Shown here in pieces: positions 25,525 to 33,408 of a stretch of DNA of 64,000 nucleotides (the first letter of the stretch is position 1; each line of letters begins with the position of its first letter). The stretch covers positions 62,001-126,000 of the forward strand of contig NZ_BCXE01000025.1 of the NCBI RefSeq assembly GCF_001894945.1. Reading direction: 5' to 3'. Source of the stretch: Rhodococcus ruber NBRC 15591. Its GTDB lineage: Bacteria; Actinomycetota; Actinomycetes; Mycobacteriales; Mycobacteriaceae. The position numbers and the translations under genes were made by a program. The notes under the pieces are model-generated. The model was not told the origin of the DNA, searched no databases, and saw nothing but the letters and a program-made list of their open reading frames with translations.

Positions 25525-27565
25525 TTCGCGGGATCCGGCGGTGCCAGTTCTGCGAGTGGACCCGATTCTCCACCGGCCGCGGATCGACGTCCGGATTCCC
25601 CAACTCGAACGCGTCCAGTCGCGCGTCGATGATGAATTCGTCTGCCGTGCAGCGCAGCACGGTGTTCGTCGTGATCTCGGTACGCCAGTCGCCGCGTTCG
25701 AGGCGGCGCACGGTCCGCGTCTCGCCCCGTACGGAATCGACGTCGTTGCCCCGGAAACTGAACCATTCGGTGGTGGCGCGGCGGACCGTCGTGCCGACGT
25801 CGTCGAGCAGGATCGTGCCCTGATCGTTCTCGATCTCGAGGGTGGAGACCCCGGTCGCCAGATCCCGTTCGACCTTCCAGTGGTGCCTGCCCGGTTCCAG
25901 GTGCGTCGCGGGCGCCTCGGGAGCAACCTCGGGGGGACCGAACGCTCGTAGTCTCTCGTCGTCCCCGGGACGCTGGGGGCGGTGGGGCAGCGTCAGGGTG
26001 CTGGTTCCCGTATTCACCGTCAGCATCACAGGTTCCGGCGACGGCCATGCCAGCGGCCAGTACGACGAGGACACGGACAACCGGATGCGATGGCCGGCGG
26101 GGAACGAATGCGCCATTCCGTTGAGCGGGACACGCACGTGATACGTCCGGCCCGGCTCGAGGGGTTGCGGGTCGCCGCTGCCGTCGCGGTGGGTGAGATT
26201 CAGCAGGCCGTAGGTGACGCGGGTGGCCTCGCCGTTCGGCGCCACATCCGACAGACGCGCCGCCACCATCGCATTGGGCCGGTCCGCCGACACGTCCAAC
26301 TCGAGCGTCGGCAGCCCGAACACCTCGAAGGTGTCGCCGAGCGGTTCGGTCTCGAACACCAGCGATCCGCCGTCGTCCTCCCGCTGATCGCCCGGCAGGT
26401 CCGGCGTCGCGGCATACGAGGCCCACTTGCCGGCGAACATGCCCACGCTGAGCGGCGACTGCAGCCGGATCCGATGGTGATCGGCTTCCTCGGCGGGCTT
26501 GTCGGACAACGAATGCCGGGTCAGGGTGTATCGCCGGTCCTCGATGTTCGGGGACGGCCAGCACGGTTCCGACACCCAGCGACCGGGCCGGTCCGCGTAC
26601 GACGGCTGCGGCGGGATGCTGTCCTGCATCCAGGCCCGCAACACCGGCTCGTCCATGATCCCGGTGTCGCGGCCCTTGAGCCAGTGGTCCCACCAGCGGA
26701 CGAGTTCCTGCAGGAACCCGATCGCCGGGCCGGGCACGCCCAGGTGCGGATACCGGTGCCCCCACGGGCCGATCAGACCGAGACGCGGAACGTGCAGATG
26801 CTCGAGCAACCGGAAGATCGCGTTGGTGTAGCCGTCGGCCCAGCCGCCCACCGCGAGCACCGGACACTCCACGTCGCCGTAGTTCTCGTTCACCGACGCG
26901 CGCTTCCAGTAGTCGTCGCGGTGCTGATGCCCGAGCCACTTCTCGATCCACAATCCGCTGCCGGACAGGCGCTCGTGCCACATCTCCCGCCACCGGTCAC
27001 CGACGATCGCCGGATCCGGGGGCAGGCTGTTGAACGCGAACATCACCGTTGCCTCGGACAGGTTGTCCGAGAGCAGGCATCCGCCCATGTAGTGCATGTT
27101 GTCGACGTACAGATCCTCGGTGGCGGAGGCACTGACGATCGCCTTGAGCGCCGGCGGGCGGCGGGCGGCCACCTGCAGGCTGTTGAACCCACCCCACGAG
27201 ATGCCCATCATGCCGACGTTGCCGTCGCACCACGGCTGTTCGGCGAGCCACGCGATGACGTCGCAGGCGTCGTCGTGCTCGGCGTCCAGATACTCGTCGG
27301 CGAGCACCCCGTCGGAGTCGCCGCTGCCACGCATGTCCACGCGCACGGACACGTAGCCGTGCCCGGCGAGATAGGGGTGGTTGAGGGCATCCCGCGCCCG
27401 GGTCAGGTCCCGCTTCCGGTACGGGATGTACTCGAGCACCGCCGGGAGCGGTTCGTCGGTGATCGGTCGCCACATCCGGGCGGCCAGGCGCGCGCCGTCG
27501 CGCATGGGAATGAACACGTTCTCGACGTCTCGCACCTCGTACGGGAACGACTCGACCGTGTGCAC
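25514..27565 (-). CDS. CocE/NonD (S15) family hydrolase
   Basis: 683 residues from GTG 27565 with GAGGAGGT, sharing one base with the stop of the upstream ATP-grasp gene. The hydrolase domain has the nucleophile Ser123 in GISWGGF, the oxyanion Tyr region PYRKRD at about 50, a GWADGYTN segment with the likely acid, and the His in GPWGHRYPH. A C-terminal jelly-roll (about 370-560) is typical of X-Pro dipeptidyl-peptidase-like enzymes. Members cleave esters or amide/peptide bonds. Coupling to an amide-bond-forming ATP-grasp enzyme suggests hydrolysis of, or competition for, the ligase product. Confidence 0.9.
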   Translation of the reverse strand: MHTVESFPYEVRDVENVFIPMRDGARLAARMWRPITDEPLPAVLEYIPYRKRDLTRARDALNHPYLAGHGYVSVRVDMRGSGDSDGVLADEYLDAEHDDACDVIAWLAEQPWCDGNVGMMGISWGGFNSLQVAARRPPALKAIVSASATEDLYVDNMHYMGGCLLSDNLSEATVMFAFNSLPPDPAIVGDRWREMWHERLSGSGLWIEKWLGHQHRDDYWKRASVNENYGDVECPVLAVGGWADGYTNAIFRLLEHLHVPRLGLIGPWGHRYPHLGVPGPAIGFLQELVRWWDHWLKGRDTGIMDEPVLRAWMQDSIPPQPSYADRPGRWVSEPCWPSPNIEDRRYTLTRHSLSDKPAEEADHHRIRLQSPLSVGMFAGKWASYAATPDLPGDQREDDGGSLVFETEPLGDTFEVFGLPTLELDVSADRPNAMVAARLSDVAPNGEATRVTYGLLNLTHRDGSGDPQPLEPGRTYHVRVPLNGMAHSFPAGHRIRLSVSSSYWPLAWPSPEPVMLTVNTGTSTLTLPHRPQRPGDDERLRAFGPPEVAPEAPATHLEPGRHHWKVERDLATGVSTLEIENDQGTILLDDVGTTVRRATTEWFSFRGNDVDSVRGETRTVRRLERGDWRTEITTNTVLRCTADEFIIDARLDAFELGNPDVDPRPVENRVHSQNWHRRIPRNLV

Positions 27566-28851
27566 TAGGTGACCTCCTCGAATTCGAAGGGCAGTGCCTC
27601 GAGGCAGTCGCGGTACCGCTGCTCCAGTTCGTCGTGACCGGAAGCGCCGAGGTAGAGGGTGGCGAGCTTGTACCGGTAGGCGTCCTGGTTGGGCAGGTCC
27701 GACAGCCGGGTGCCGGGCCGCACATCGATCCGCACGACCGTACCGGGGAAACGTGCCTGCAGCGCGGCGATCTCACTCTCGCTCGGGACGCGGGTGACGA
27801 TGCCGTCGTCGTAGCGGGGCACCATGCACTGGGCCGCCACCGCGAACTCGCCCTGCCGGTGCGGCATCCGCGGCCGGCGGCCGAGGGCGACGTCGATGGC
27901 CACCGCGTGGTTGGACGCTCCGTCCACCTTCGCGAACAGGTCGCTGTGCGACTGCGAGATGCGGGTGTTCACCTCGATGAGCCACAGTTTGCCCGTCTCG
28001 GCGTCCCACATGAATTCGGAGTTGAAGCAGCCGTTGTCGTAACCGGTGTGCCGCAGATAGCGCTCGGTGACGTCGATCATCTGCTGCTGCACCTCGGGCG
28101 GGACGGTGCGCGCGGGATAGTCGAGATGATCGAAGCTGTGGCCGGCCTCGTCCTTGCGCATGTCGAACACGCCGTGCACCCCGAACTCCCCTTGGAAGAT
28201 CGACCCTTCCGGTGCAGCCTGCGTCCCGGTGACGATCTGTTCGGCCAGGCAGGTGCGTGCGCCCGCGGCACGCGCCTCCGCCGGGACGTCCACGTGAGCC
28301 AGCGCCTGGTCGAAGGGACTCGCGATGCGGCCGATCTCCTCTCGGATGCGGGCGGTGGCGGAGGCGAACTCCTCGGCGTTCGAGACCTCGAATCCCAGCT
28401 GGGACGAGTGCGCCTTGATCGGCTTGACCCAGAACGGGAACGGGACGTCGATCTTGTCGAGTGCCTCGGGGTCGAAGGGATCGAAGGCGTCGAAGGCCGG
28501 CACACACTCGGGCACGACCTCGCGTTGCAGGATGCGGCTCCACAGCTTGTGTTCGCTGCGGATCACACTCTCGAGGCTCGGGGACGGCAGGCCGCGTTCG
28601 GCCGCGAGAACGGGCACGAGCACGCTGGTCGGAAAGTCCCAGTGGGCGATGATCGCGTCGACACTGCCCTCGAAGGAATCGAGCTCCTTGTCCGCTCTCT
28701 CGAGCAAGGCGTCGAAGTCGAAGCTGTCGGCGGAGACCAGCGACTCGTAGTCGAGCAACCCGTGGAGGGTGAACCCTTCGGGAACCTCGACGGTGCCGAG
28801 CTCTCCGCGCTGCAGATCGGTCAGTCCGGGTACGAAAATGTTCTTACTCAT
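27565..28851 (-). CDS. ATP-grasp ligase-like protein
   Basis: 428 residues from ATG 28851. ATP-grasp features are a Lys-bearing strand PFPFWVKPIKAHSS (about 135-150), a glycine-poor lid, EQIV at the adenine pocket, and the metal-binding EVNTRISQSHSD near residue 310. N-terminal LQREVVPECVPAF resembles the biotin carboxylase/D-Ala ligase-like group that joins an acid to an amine using ATP. The C-terminus contains a biotin-carboxylase-C-like part (TLYLGASGHDELEQRY). The stop TAG overlaps the GTG of the CocE hydrolase. Substrates are unknown. Confidence 0.83.
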   Translation of the reverse strand: MSKNIFVPGLTDLQRGELGTVEVPEGFTLHGLLDYESLVSADSFDFDALLERADKELDSFEGSVDAIIAHWDFPTSVLVPVLAAERGLPSPSLESVIRSEHKLWSRILQREVVPECVPAFDAFDPFDPEALDKIDVPFPFWVKPIKAHSSQLGFEVSNAEEFASATARIREEIGRIASPFDQALAHVDVPAEARAAGARTCLAEQIVTGTQAAPEGSIFQGEFGVHGVFDMRKDEAGHSFDHLDYPARTVPPEVQQQMIDVTERYLRHTGYDNGCFNSEFMWDAETGKLWLIEVNTRISQSHSDLFAKVDGASNHAVAIDVALGRRPRMPHRQGEFAVAAQCMVPRYDDGIVTRVPSESEIAALQARFPGTVVRIDVRPGTRLSDLPNQDAYRYKLATLYLGASGHDELEQRYRDCLEALPFEFEEVT

Positions 28852-29034
28852 CGTGAACGGGCTATCCCCGTCCGGTCGCCCCGAAACCTCGGCCGTCCGT
28901 TCGGACCGTATTGCGGAGATCGTCGGACTTCGTGCCGCGACGGTCGACGGCCGGTTCGGGGACAACTCGTCGATGCGGGTATACCGGCGGCCGGCTCGGG
29001 GTATGTCTTCCCGACAGCAACGGAGGACAGCGCA

Positions 29035-29718
29035 GTGGATCGGTACATGAGGGCTTCGTTCGATCAGCAGTTGCGCGATCTCACCGATCGGCTCCGGGGC
29101 CTCGCCGAACTCGCGGCGAAGGCGCTGGAGCTGTCGACACGCGCGCTGCTCGACGGCGACGTCGTCGCGGCCGAGGAAGCGCTCGACCTCGGCGAGGACA
29201 TCGAGACATTGCACACGGAGTGCAGCGAGCGGGCCGTGGCGATCCTCGCGTTGCAGCATCCGGTGGCCGGGGATCTCCGGTTCGTGTTCTCCGCGGTGCG
29301 CATGAGCAGCGATCTGGCGCGTATGGGCCAGCTCGCCCTGCACATCGCGCGCGCAGCCCGGCGCCGCACCCCCGGCGAGCTCGTCCCCGATCAGGTCCGG
29401 GGCGACATCACCCGGATGGGTGAGCTCACGGCCACGATGGTCCGCGCCCTGTGCGATGCCTTCCGCGAGCCGAAGCTGGAGCCGGCCTCGCAGATCCGGA
29501 ACACCGACGCAGAACTCGACCTCGTCCACGCCCGCGTCCTCGGGACCCTGCAGGACCCGTCCTGGACGCACGGCGTGACCCCCGCCGTCGACCTCGCCCT
29601 GGTGGCACGCTTCTACGAACGCTTCGGTGACCAGGCCGTGGACGTGGCCGAACGGGTCGTCTTCCTGATCACCGGACGTCGCCCCGACGGCGATCCAGCT
29701 CTACCCGGGCGGCCCTGA
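29035..29718 (+). CDS. phoU: PhoU-family phosphate signalling protein
   Basis: 227 residues from GTG 29035 with GGAGG eight bases upstream; ATG 29047 is an alternative. Two PhoU three-helix repeats are visible: LRDLTDRLRGLAELAAKALE with the metal motif EALDLGEDIETLH (about 48-60), and the second around EPASQIRNTDAELDLVHARV with ARFYERFGDQAVDVAERVVF near the end. PhoU proteins restrain phosphate import and histidine-kinase signalling. No pst genes or PhoR/PhoP neighbours are adjacent, so this is an orphan copy. Its 3' end overlaps the convergent gene by 50 bases. Confidence 0.93.
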   Translation: MDRYMRASFDQQLRDLTDRLRGLAELAAKALELSTRALLDGDVVAAEEALDLGEDIETLHTECSERAVAILALQHPVAGDLRFVFSAVRMSSDLARMGQLALHIARAARRRTPGELVPDQVRGDITRMGELTATMVRALCDAFREPKLEPASQIRNTDAELDLVHARVLGTLQDPSWTHGVTPAVDLALVARFYERFGDQAVDVAERVVFLITGRRPDGDPALPGRP

Positions 29719-29956
29719 GAATGTGCCCGGGCCGGTCCGGGTTCACGGTCCGTTCGAGGTCGGCGACGAACTCCTCCACGCGCTCCGTGGGCCACGATTC
29801 CAGGCCCCGGCCCGTGCGCTCGGGGTAGGCGGCATGGACGACGTCGAGGATCCGGTGCGCCAGCCGGCTCGCGTCCGCCACGTCGAGACGGTGGGTCGTG
29901 CCGTTCAGTGTGACGTCCAGCCCGTCGCCGGTGTCGGTCACGGCAAAGGTGGTCAT
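29669..29956 (-). CDS. Small hypothetical protein, antisense-overlapping phoU
   Basis: 95 residues from ATG 29956 preceded by AGGAGG. Beta-rich start MTTFAVTDTGDGLDVTLNGTTHRLDVAD then helices HRILDVVHAAYPERTG and EEFVADLERTV. No known domain recognised, and no signal or membrane segment. The last 50 bases overlap the end of phoU on the other strand, so the two transcripts can pair. The good ribosome site and coherent composition support a real gene. Confidence 0.7.
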   Translation of the reverse strand: MTTFAVTDTGDGLDVTLNGTTHRLDVADASRLAHRILDVVHAAYPERTGRGLESWPTERVEEFVADLERTVNPDRPGHILRAARVELDRRRGDVR

Positions 29957-30030
29957 GTGCGCCTCCTGTGCTCCCCCGCGTGAGGTTACTCGAGACGACC
30001 ACCCGCCGACCACCGATGACGTGTCGGCGC

Positions 30031-30052
30031 CCGGCGAGTGGGTACTCGCCGG
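30031..30052 (+). promoter_or_regulatory. Nine-bp hairpin directly before a start codon
   Basis: CCGGCGAGT pairs with ACTCGCCGG across a GGGT loop and ends two bases before the SDR start codon at 30055. It could hide the initiation region or be an operator. No Shine-Dalgarno is free downstream of it. Confidence 0.45.
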
Positions 30053-30054
30053 TC

Positions 30055-30852
30055 ATGAGCATTCCCGCACACGAGCGGCTCGCGATCGTCACCGGTGCCG
30101 ATTCCGGAATCGGCAAAGCCACGGCCGAGGCGCTGGCGTCGGAAGGATTCGACGTGGGCATCACGTTCCATACCGACGACGCCGGCGCCCGGAACACCCG
30201 GGAGGGGATCGAGGAGCGCGGCCAGCGCTGCTTCGTCGTCCGCCAGGATCTGACCAGTCCGGACACCGCCGACGTCGTCGACACGCTCGCCGAGAAGCTC
30301 GGCGGGCTGGGTGTTCTGGTCAACAACGCCGGAACCGGGCACATGGACCGGGTCCTCGACCTCGGCTACGAGACGTGGCGCGAGGTGCTCGCGACGGACC
30401 TCGACGGTCCGTTCCTGTGCGCCCAGCGCGCGGCCCGCCGGATGATCGCCGGTGGCCGCGGGGGCCGGATCATCAACGTCACGAGCGTGCACGAGCACAT
30501 CCCCCGGCTCGGGGCCGCCGCCTACTGCAGCGCCAAGGCCGGCCTGGGCATGCTCACCAAGTGCCTCGCACTGGAGCTGAGCCGGCACGGGATCCTCGTC
30601 AATGCGGTTGCGCCCGGCGAGATCTCGACACCGATGACGGGCATGGACGCGTCGCAGGCGTTTCACGAGGACCGTCCCGGAAATCCGGTCGGCCGGCCCG
30701 GGCACGTCCACGAAGTCGCCTCGGCCATCGCGTTTCTCGCCTCGCCGCGCTCGTCGTACCTCACGGGCGGTTCGATCCCCGTCGACGGCGGGCTGATGCT
30801 CATGGCCGCGCACGGTCACGACATGACCGAGGAGAGCCGGCGCGAGATCTGA
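30055..30852 (+). CDS. SDR-family oxidoreductase
   Basis: 265 residues from ATG 30055. Classical SDR elements: TGADSGIGKAT (about 12-22), NNAGTGHMD, catalytic Ser in NVTSVHEHIP, YCSAK with Tyr and Lys, NAVAPGEISTPM and a C-terminal SSYLTGGSIPVDGG. The DSGIGKA variant and EGFDVGITFHTDD resemble glucose 1-dehydrogenase-like or 3-ketoacyl reductase-like enzymes. Substrate unknown. Ends two bases before the convergent DUF1254 gene, so both must terminate within each other. The start lies directly after a hairpin. Confidence 0.9.
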   Translation: MSIPAHERLAIVTGADSGIGKATAEALASEGFDVGITFHTDDAGARNTREGIEERGQRCFVVRQDLTSPDTADVVDTLAEKLGGLGVLVNNAGTGHMDRVLDLGYETWREVLATDLDGPFLCAQRAARRMIAGGRGGRIINVTSVHEHIPRLGAAAYCSAKAGLGMLTKCLALELSRHGILVNAVAPGEISTPMTGMDASQAFHEDRPGNPVGRPGHVHEVASAIAFLASPRSSYLTGGSIPVDGGLMLMAAHGHDMTEESRREI

Positions 30853-30854
30853 CG

Positions 30855-32276
30855 TCACACCGGCTCGACGTCCGGCAGCCGCCACGTCCTGTCGAACCAC
30901 GGTGCGAGGGGACCGTACAGCCGGAACATGGCCCACCAGCTCTTGCCGGGCACGGTCTGGATCCAGTTGTGGCCGTCGTCGGGCTGCTCCGGACCGAAGC
31001 GGATGTCGACGGAACCGTCGTCGTTCGTGGTGAAATCGCGGTCCTGGCTCGTCACCGACGGCCACTCCTGCCCGGTCTGCAGCATGGACCGGGTCTGGGT
31101 GTCGTAGACGAGGACCGACCAGAAATCGGCTGCCGGAACGTCCGCAGGGACGCGGAGCCGGTAGGCGCTTCCGCCGTCGAACGGGGCCCCCTCGGAGTCG
31201 ACGCAGGCGACGACGTACTGGGAGCCGGCGCCGACCTTCTCGACGTCCTCTGCCGGACTGATGCCGATGACCGAGAAGTTGAACTGCGCGGCCGCGTCGA
31301 GCAGGGCGACCCCGTCCTCCTCGAACCGGTGGCCGCCGAGGAAGATGGCGCGCCAGGCACCGCCCGGGTGGCGGTAGGCCGCCGGCTCCCGGAACCGGTA
31401 GGTGAGGGCGCGACCGGTGGCGTCGCCCACCGCGGCGGCCTCGGTGAGGATCGCCCGCATGCGCTCGTCGGGGTCGAACGGCCGGCCACGCCGGATGCCG
31501 ATCGAGGCGAAGAATCCGAGGGTGAGCGGATCCGACGACTCGGCCGGCTCGGACTGCACCACCTCGTCGAGCATCTCCCACGCCCGGAAGTCGGCGGGCG
31601 GGACGCCGACCATCGGTTCCGGCGACACGTTCACGAACCGCATGGACGGTGGACGATCGGCGAGGGCGAGAGGGTAGGCCCGGGTCCGGGCCTTGACGAC
31701 CTCGACGGCGGGGTGGGGATCGCCGTGCTCGTCGAGGAAACCCCGCGCGAACAGCACCATCCCGAAGCTGTCGGTCCGCACCACGAAGTAGCCGTCGGGG
31801 ACCTCACCGTCGTAGCCCGGGGGCAGCAGCAGGTAGGCGCCGCCCTCACCCTTGTCGGGGCCGGACACGCCGACGTCGGCCACCCAGCGTCCCCAGCTGT
31901 CGTTGATCGCCCCCAGCACACCGGGCGGCGCCTCGACCACGAGCGGACCGTCGCGCAGGTCGATCCAGATGGCGGTGTAGGAGGTACTCGTGTTCGCCGT
32001 GAGCCAGACGGTGCACGGGTGCATCAGGTCTTCGAAGACGTACGCCGTCGAATTGACCGGGCCCCACTTCAGCAGGGCCGTGCGCATTGCTTGTATGTTC
32101 AGCACCGGCAGAGCCAGCAGGTATGCCTGGACGGCGCGCTGGAAGTCCAGGTTGTCGAACAACGTCCGGACCGTCGCGTCGTCCGGAACGCCGTCGAAGA
32201 ACCGCAAGGTGCCCACCCGGGTGTGCACCTGGTCCGGCGACTCGATGCCGGGCGGGATGGGGGTTGCCTTCGTCAT
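30855..32276 (-). CDS. DUF1254/DUF1214 domain protein
   Basis: 473 residues from ATG 32276 with AGGAGG. N-terminal DUF1254 (about 20-150, FDGVPDDATVRTLFDNLDFQ, then STAYVFEDL, then TAIWIDLRDGPLVVEAP) and C-terminal DUF1214 (about 350-470, SAYRLRVPADVPAADFWSV, then PGKSWWAMFRLYGPLAPW) are clear. There is no signal peptide, while many homologues are exported. Function is unknown; proteins of this kind occur widely in actinobacteria and have been annotated as carboxylesterase-like or murein-related without proof. Confidence 0.88.
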   Translation of the reverse strand: MTKATPIPPGIESPDQVHTRVGTLRFFDGVPDDATVRTLFDNLDFQRAVQAYLLALPVLNIQAMRTALLKWGPVNSTAYVFEDLMHPCTVWLTANTSTSYTAIWIDLRDGPLVVEAPPGVLGAINDSWGRWVADVGVSGPDKGEGGAYLLLPPGYDGEVPDGYFVVRTDSFGMVLFARGFLDEHGDPHPAVEVVKARTRAYPLALADRPPSMRFVNVSPEPMVGVPPADFRAWEMLDEVVQSEPAESSDPLTLGFFASIGIRRGRPFDPDERMRAILTEAAAVGDATGRALTYRFREPAAYRHPGGAWRAIFLGGHRFEEDGVALLDAAAQFNFSVIGISPAEDVEKVGAGSQYVVACVDSEGAPFDGGSAYRLRVPADVPAADFWSVLVYDTQTRSMLQTGQEWPSVTSQDRDFTTNDDGSVDIRFGPEQPDDGHNWIQTVPGKSWWAMFRLYGPLAPWFDRTWRLPDVEPV

Positions 32277-32559
32277 CGCCGGCCTCCTCGTCACGATGCC
32301 CGACTCCGACGCTACGAATCCCTGCACCGGCCCTCAAGGGCCGAAAGCCCACAGTTCGGCCCCTGCCCGTCGTTCGCCCCTGAGGATCGGCGTTCGGTGA
32401 CGCCGCAGCGTAGGCGGTCCCGCTCGTGTCGCCGGGCTCGGATCCGAGGCCGCCGGGAGGAGGGACGACGGGTGCTCTCACACAAGCTTCACATTCCGGA
32501 ACGGGAAGTCTTCACCGACGGTGCGTTGACTCGGTGGGGAGAGAAAGGTGGTGCCGGCA

Positions 32560-33324
32560 ATGAACACACGGCGCAGGACTGTGGCCGCACTCGCGGCAGG
32601 GGTGGCGATCGGAATCGCCGGATTCGGAACGGCCGTTGCGACCGCCCAAGCGCCCGAGGGCAATACGAGCGGCGATGCGCTGTCCACGCAGGAGCAGTCC
32701 GATCTGGTGACGATGCGCGAGGAGGAACGGCTGGCGCGAGATCTGTACCAGCAGTTCGCGCAGAAGTGGGGGGTACAGACCTTCGAGCGCATCTCCGACA
32801 GCGAACAGCGCCACTACGATGCCGTCGGCGGTCTGCTCGACCGGTACGGCGTGAGCGATCCGTCGGCCGGGCTCGCGGCGGGAACCTACGGCGACTCTCG
32901 ACTGCAGGGCGCCTACGACAGTTGGCTGGCCCGCGGTCTGACCTCCGTCGAGGAGGCGTACGCGGTCGGCGCCGAACTCGAGGCCGCCGATATCGCCGAG
33001 TTGTCCCGCGCGATCGATGTCAGCGACGAGGACGCGATCGGCCGCGTGTACGGCAGGCTGCGCACCGGTTCCGAGCATCACCTGCAGGCCTTCCAGGCAG
33101 CCGCGGCCGGCGAGGAGCTACCCGGCGGGCAGGGGCACGGCCAGGGACAGGGGCACGGCCAGGGGCAGGGGCAGGGGCACGGCCAGGGACAGGGGCACGG
33201 CCAGGGGCAGGGGCACGGCCAGGGACAGGGGCACGGCCAGGGGCAGGGGCAGGGGCACGGCCAGGGGCAGGGGCACGGCCAGGGGCAGCAGGGGCACGGC
33301 CAGGGGCCGCAGCACCCGGAGTAA
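32560..33324 (+). CDS. Secreted DUF2202 ferritin-like protein with Gly-Gln-His tail
   Basis: 254 residues from ATG 32560. A signal peptide (TVAALAAGVAIGIAGFGTAVATAQA) ends near residue 30. The DUF2202 four-helix domain (about 45-185) carries carboxylate and His metal ligands in REEERLARDLYQQF, SEQRHYDAV and RTGSEHHLQAFQ. The last 65 residues are a low-complexity tail built of GQGHGQ units with about 14 His, likely metal-binding and extracellular. It lies beside a two-component system (convergent), which may control or be influenced by envelope metal state. Paired CTTCAC boxes at 32487 and 32510 lie upstream. Confidence 0.88.
   Translation: MNTRRRTVAALAAGVAIGIAGFGTAVATAQAPEGNTSGDALSTQEQSDLVTMREEERLARDLYQQFAQKWGVQTFERISDSEQRHYDAVGGLLDRYGVSDPSAGLAAGTYGDSRLQGAYDSWLARGLTSVEEAYAVGAELEAADIAELSRAIDVSDEDAIGRVYGRLRTGSEHHLQAFQAAAAGEELPGGQGHGQGQGHGQGQGQGHGQGQGHGQGQGHGQGQGHGQGQGQGHGQGQGHGQGQQGHGQGPQHPE
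33127..33306. repeat. Coding repeat of 6- and 12-base units (Gly-Gln-His)
   Basis: GGGCAGGGGCACGGCCAG-type units recur about ten times at the 3' end of the DUF2202 gene. Copy number is likely variable between strains through slippage. The antisense frame would give a Pro/Leu/Ala/Val repeat and is not considered a gene. Confidence 0.9.
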
Positions 33325-33378
33325 CACCTGGCAGCCGGCTCGCTGTCGGAGTGCAGCCCGCCGGGAACCTACGGCACG

Positions 33379-33405
33379 CGGGCCGGTCCGACTCGGACCG
33401 GCCCG
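33379..33405. terminator. Bidirectional terminator hairpin
   Basis: A perfect 13-bp stem (33379-33391 with 33393-33405, CGGGCCGGTCCGA) lies between the convergent DUF2202 gene and the histidine kinase gene. No T-run. Confidence 0.7.
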
Positions 33406-33408
33406 GCG

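Noticed and set aside
32340-32400. DosR-type box upstream of the DUF1254 gene
   Set aside because: GGGCC/AGCCC elements are there but spacing (13 instead of 14) and core bases do not match the dev box.
33118-33327. Leftward frame encoding a Pro/Leu/Val/Ala repeat
   Set aside because: It is the antisense of the DUF2202 Gly-Gln-His tail; the plus frame has a signal peptide and a known domain.
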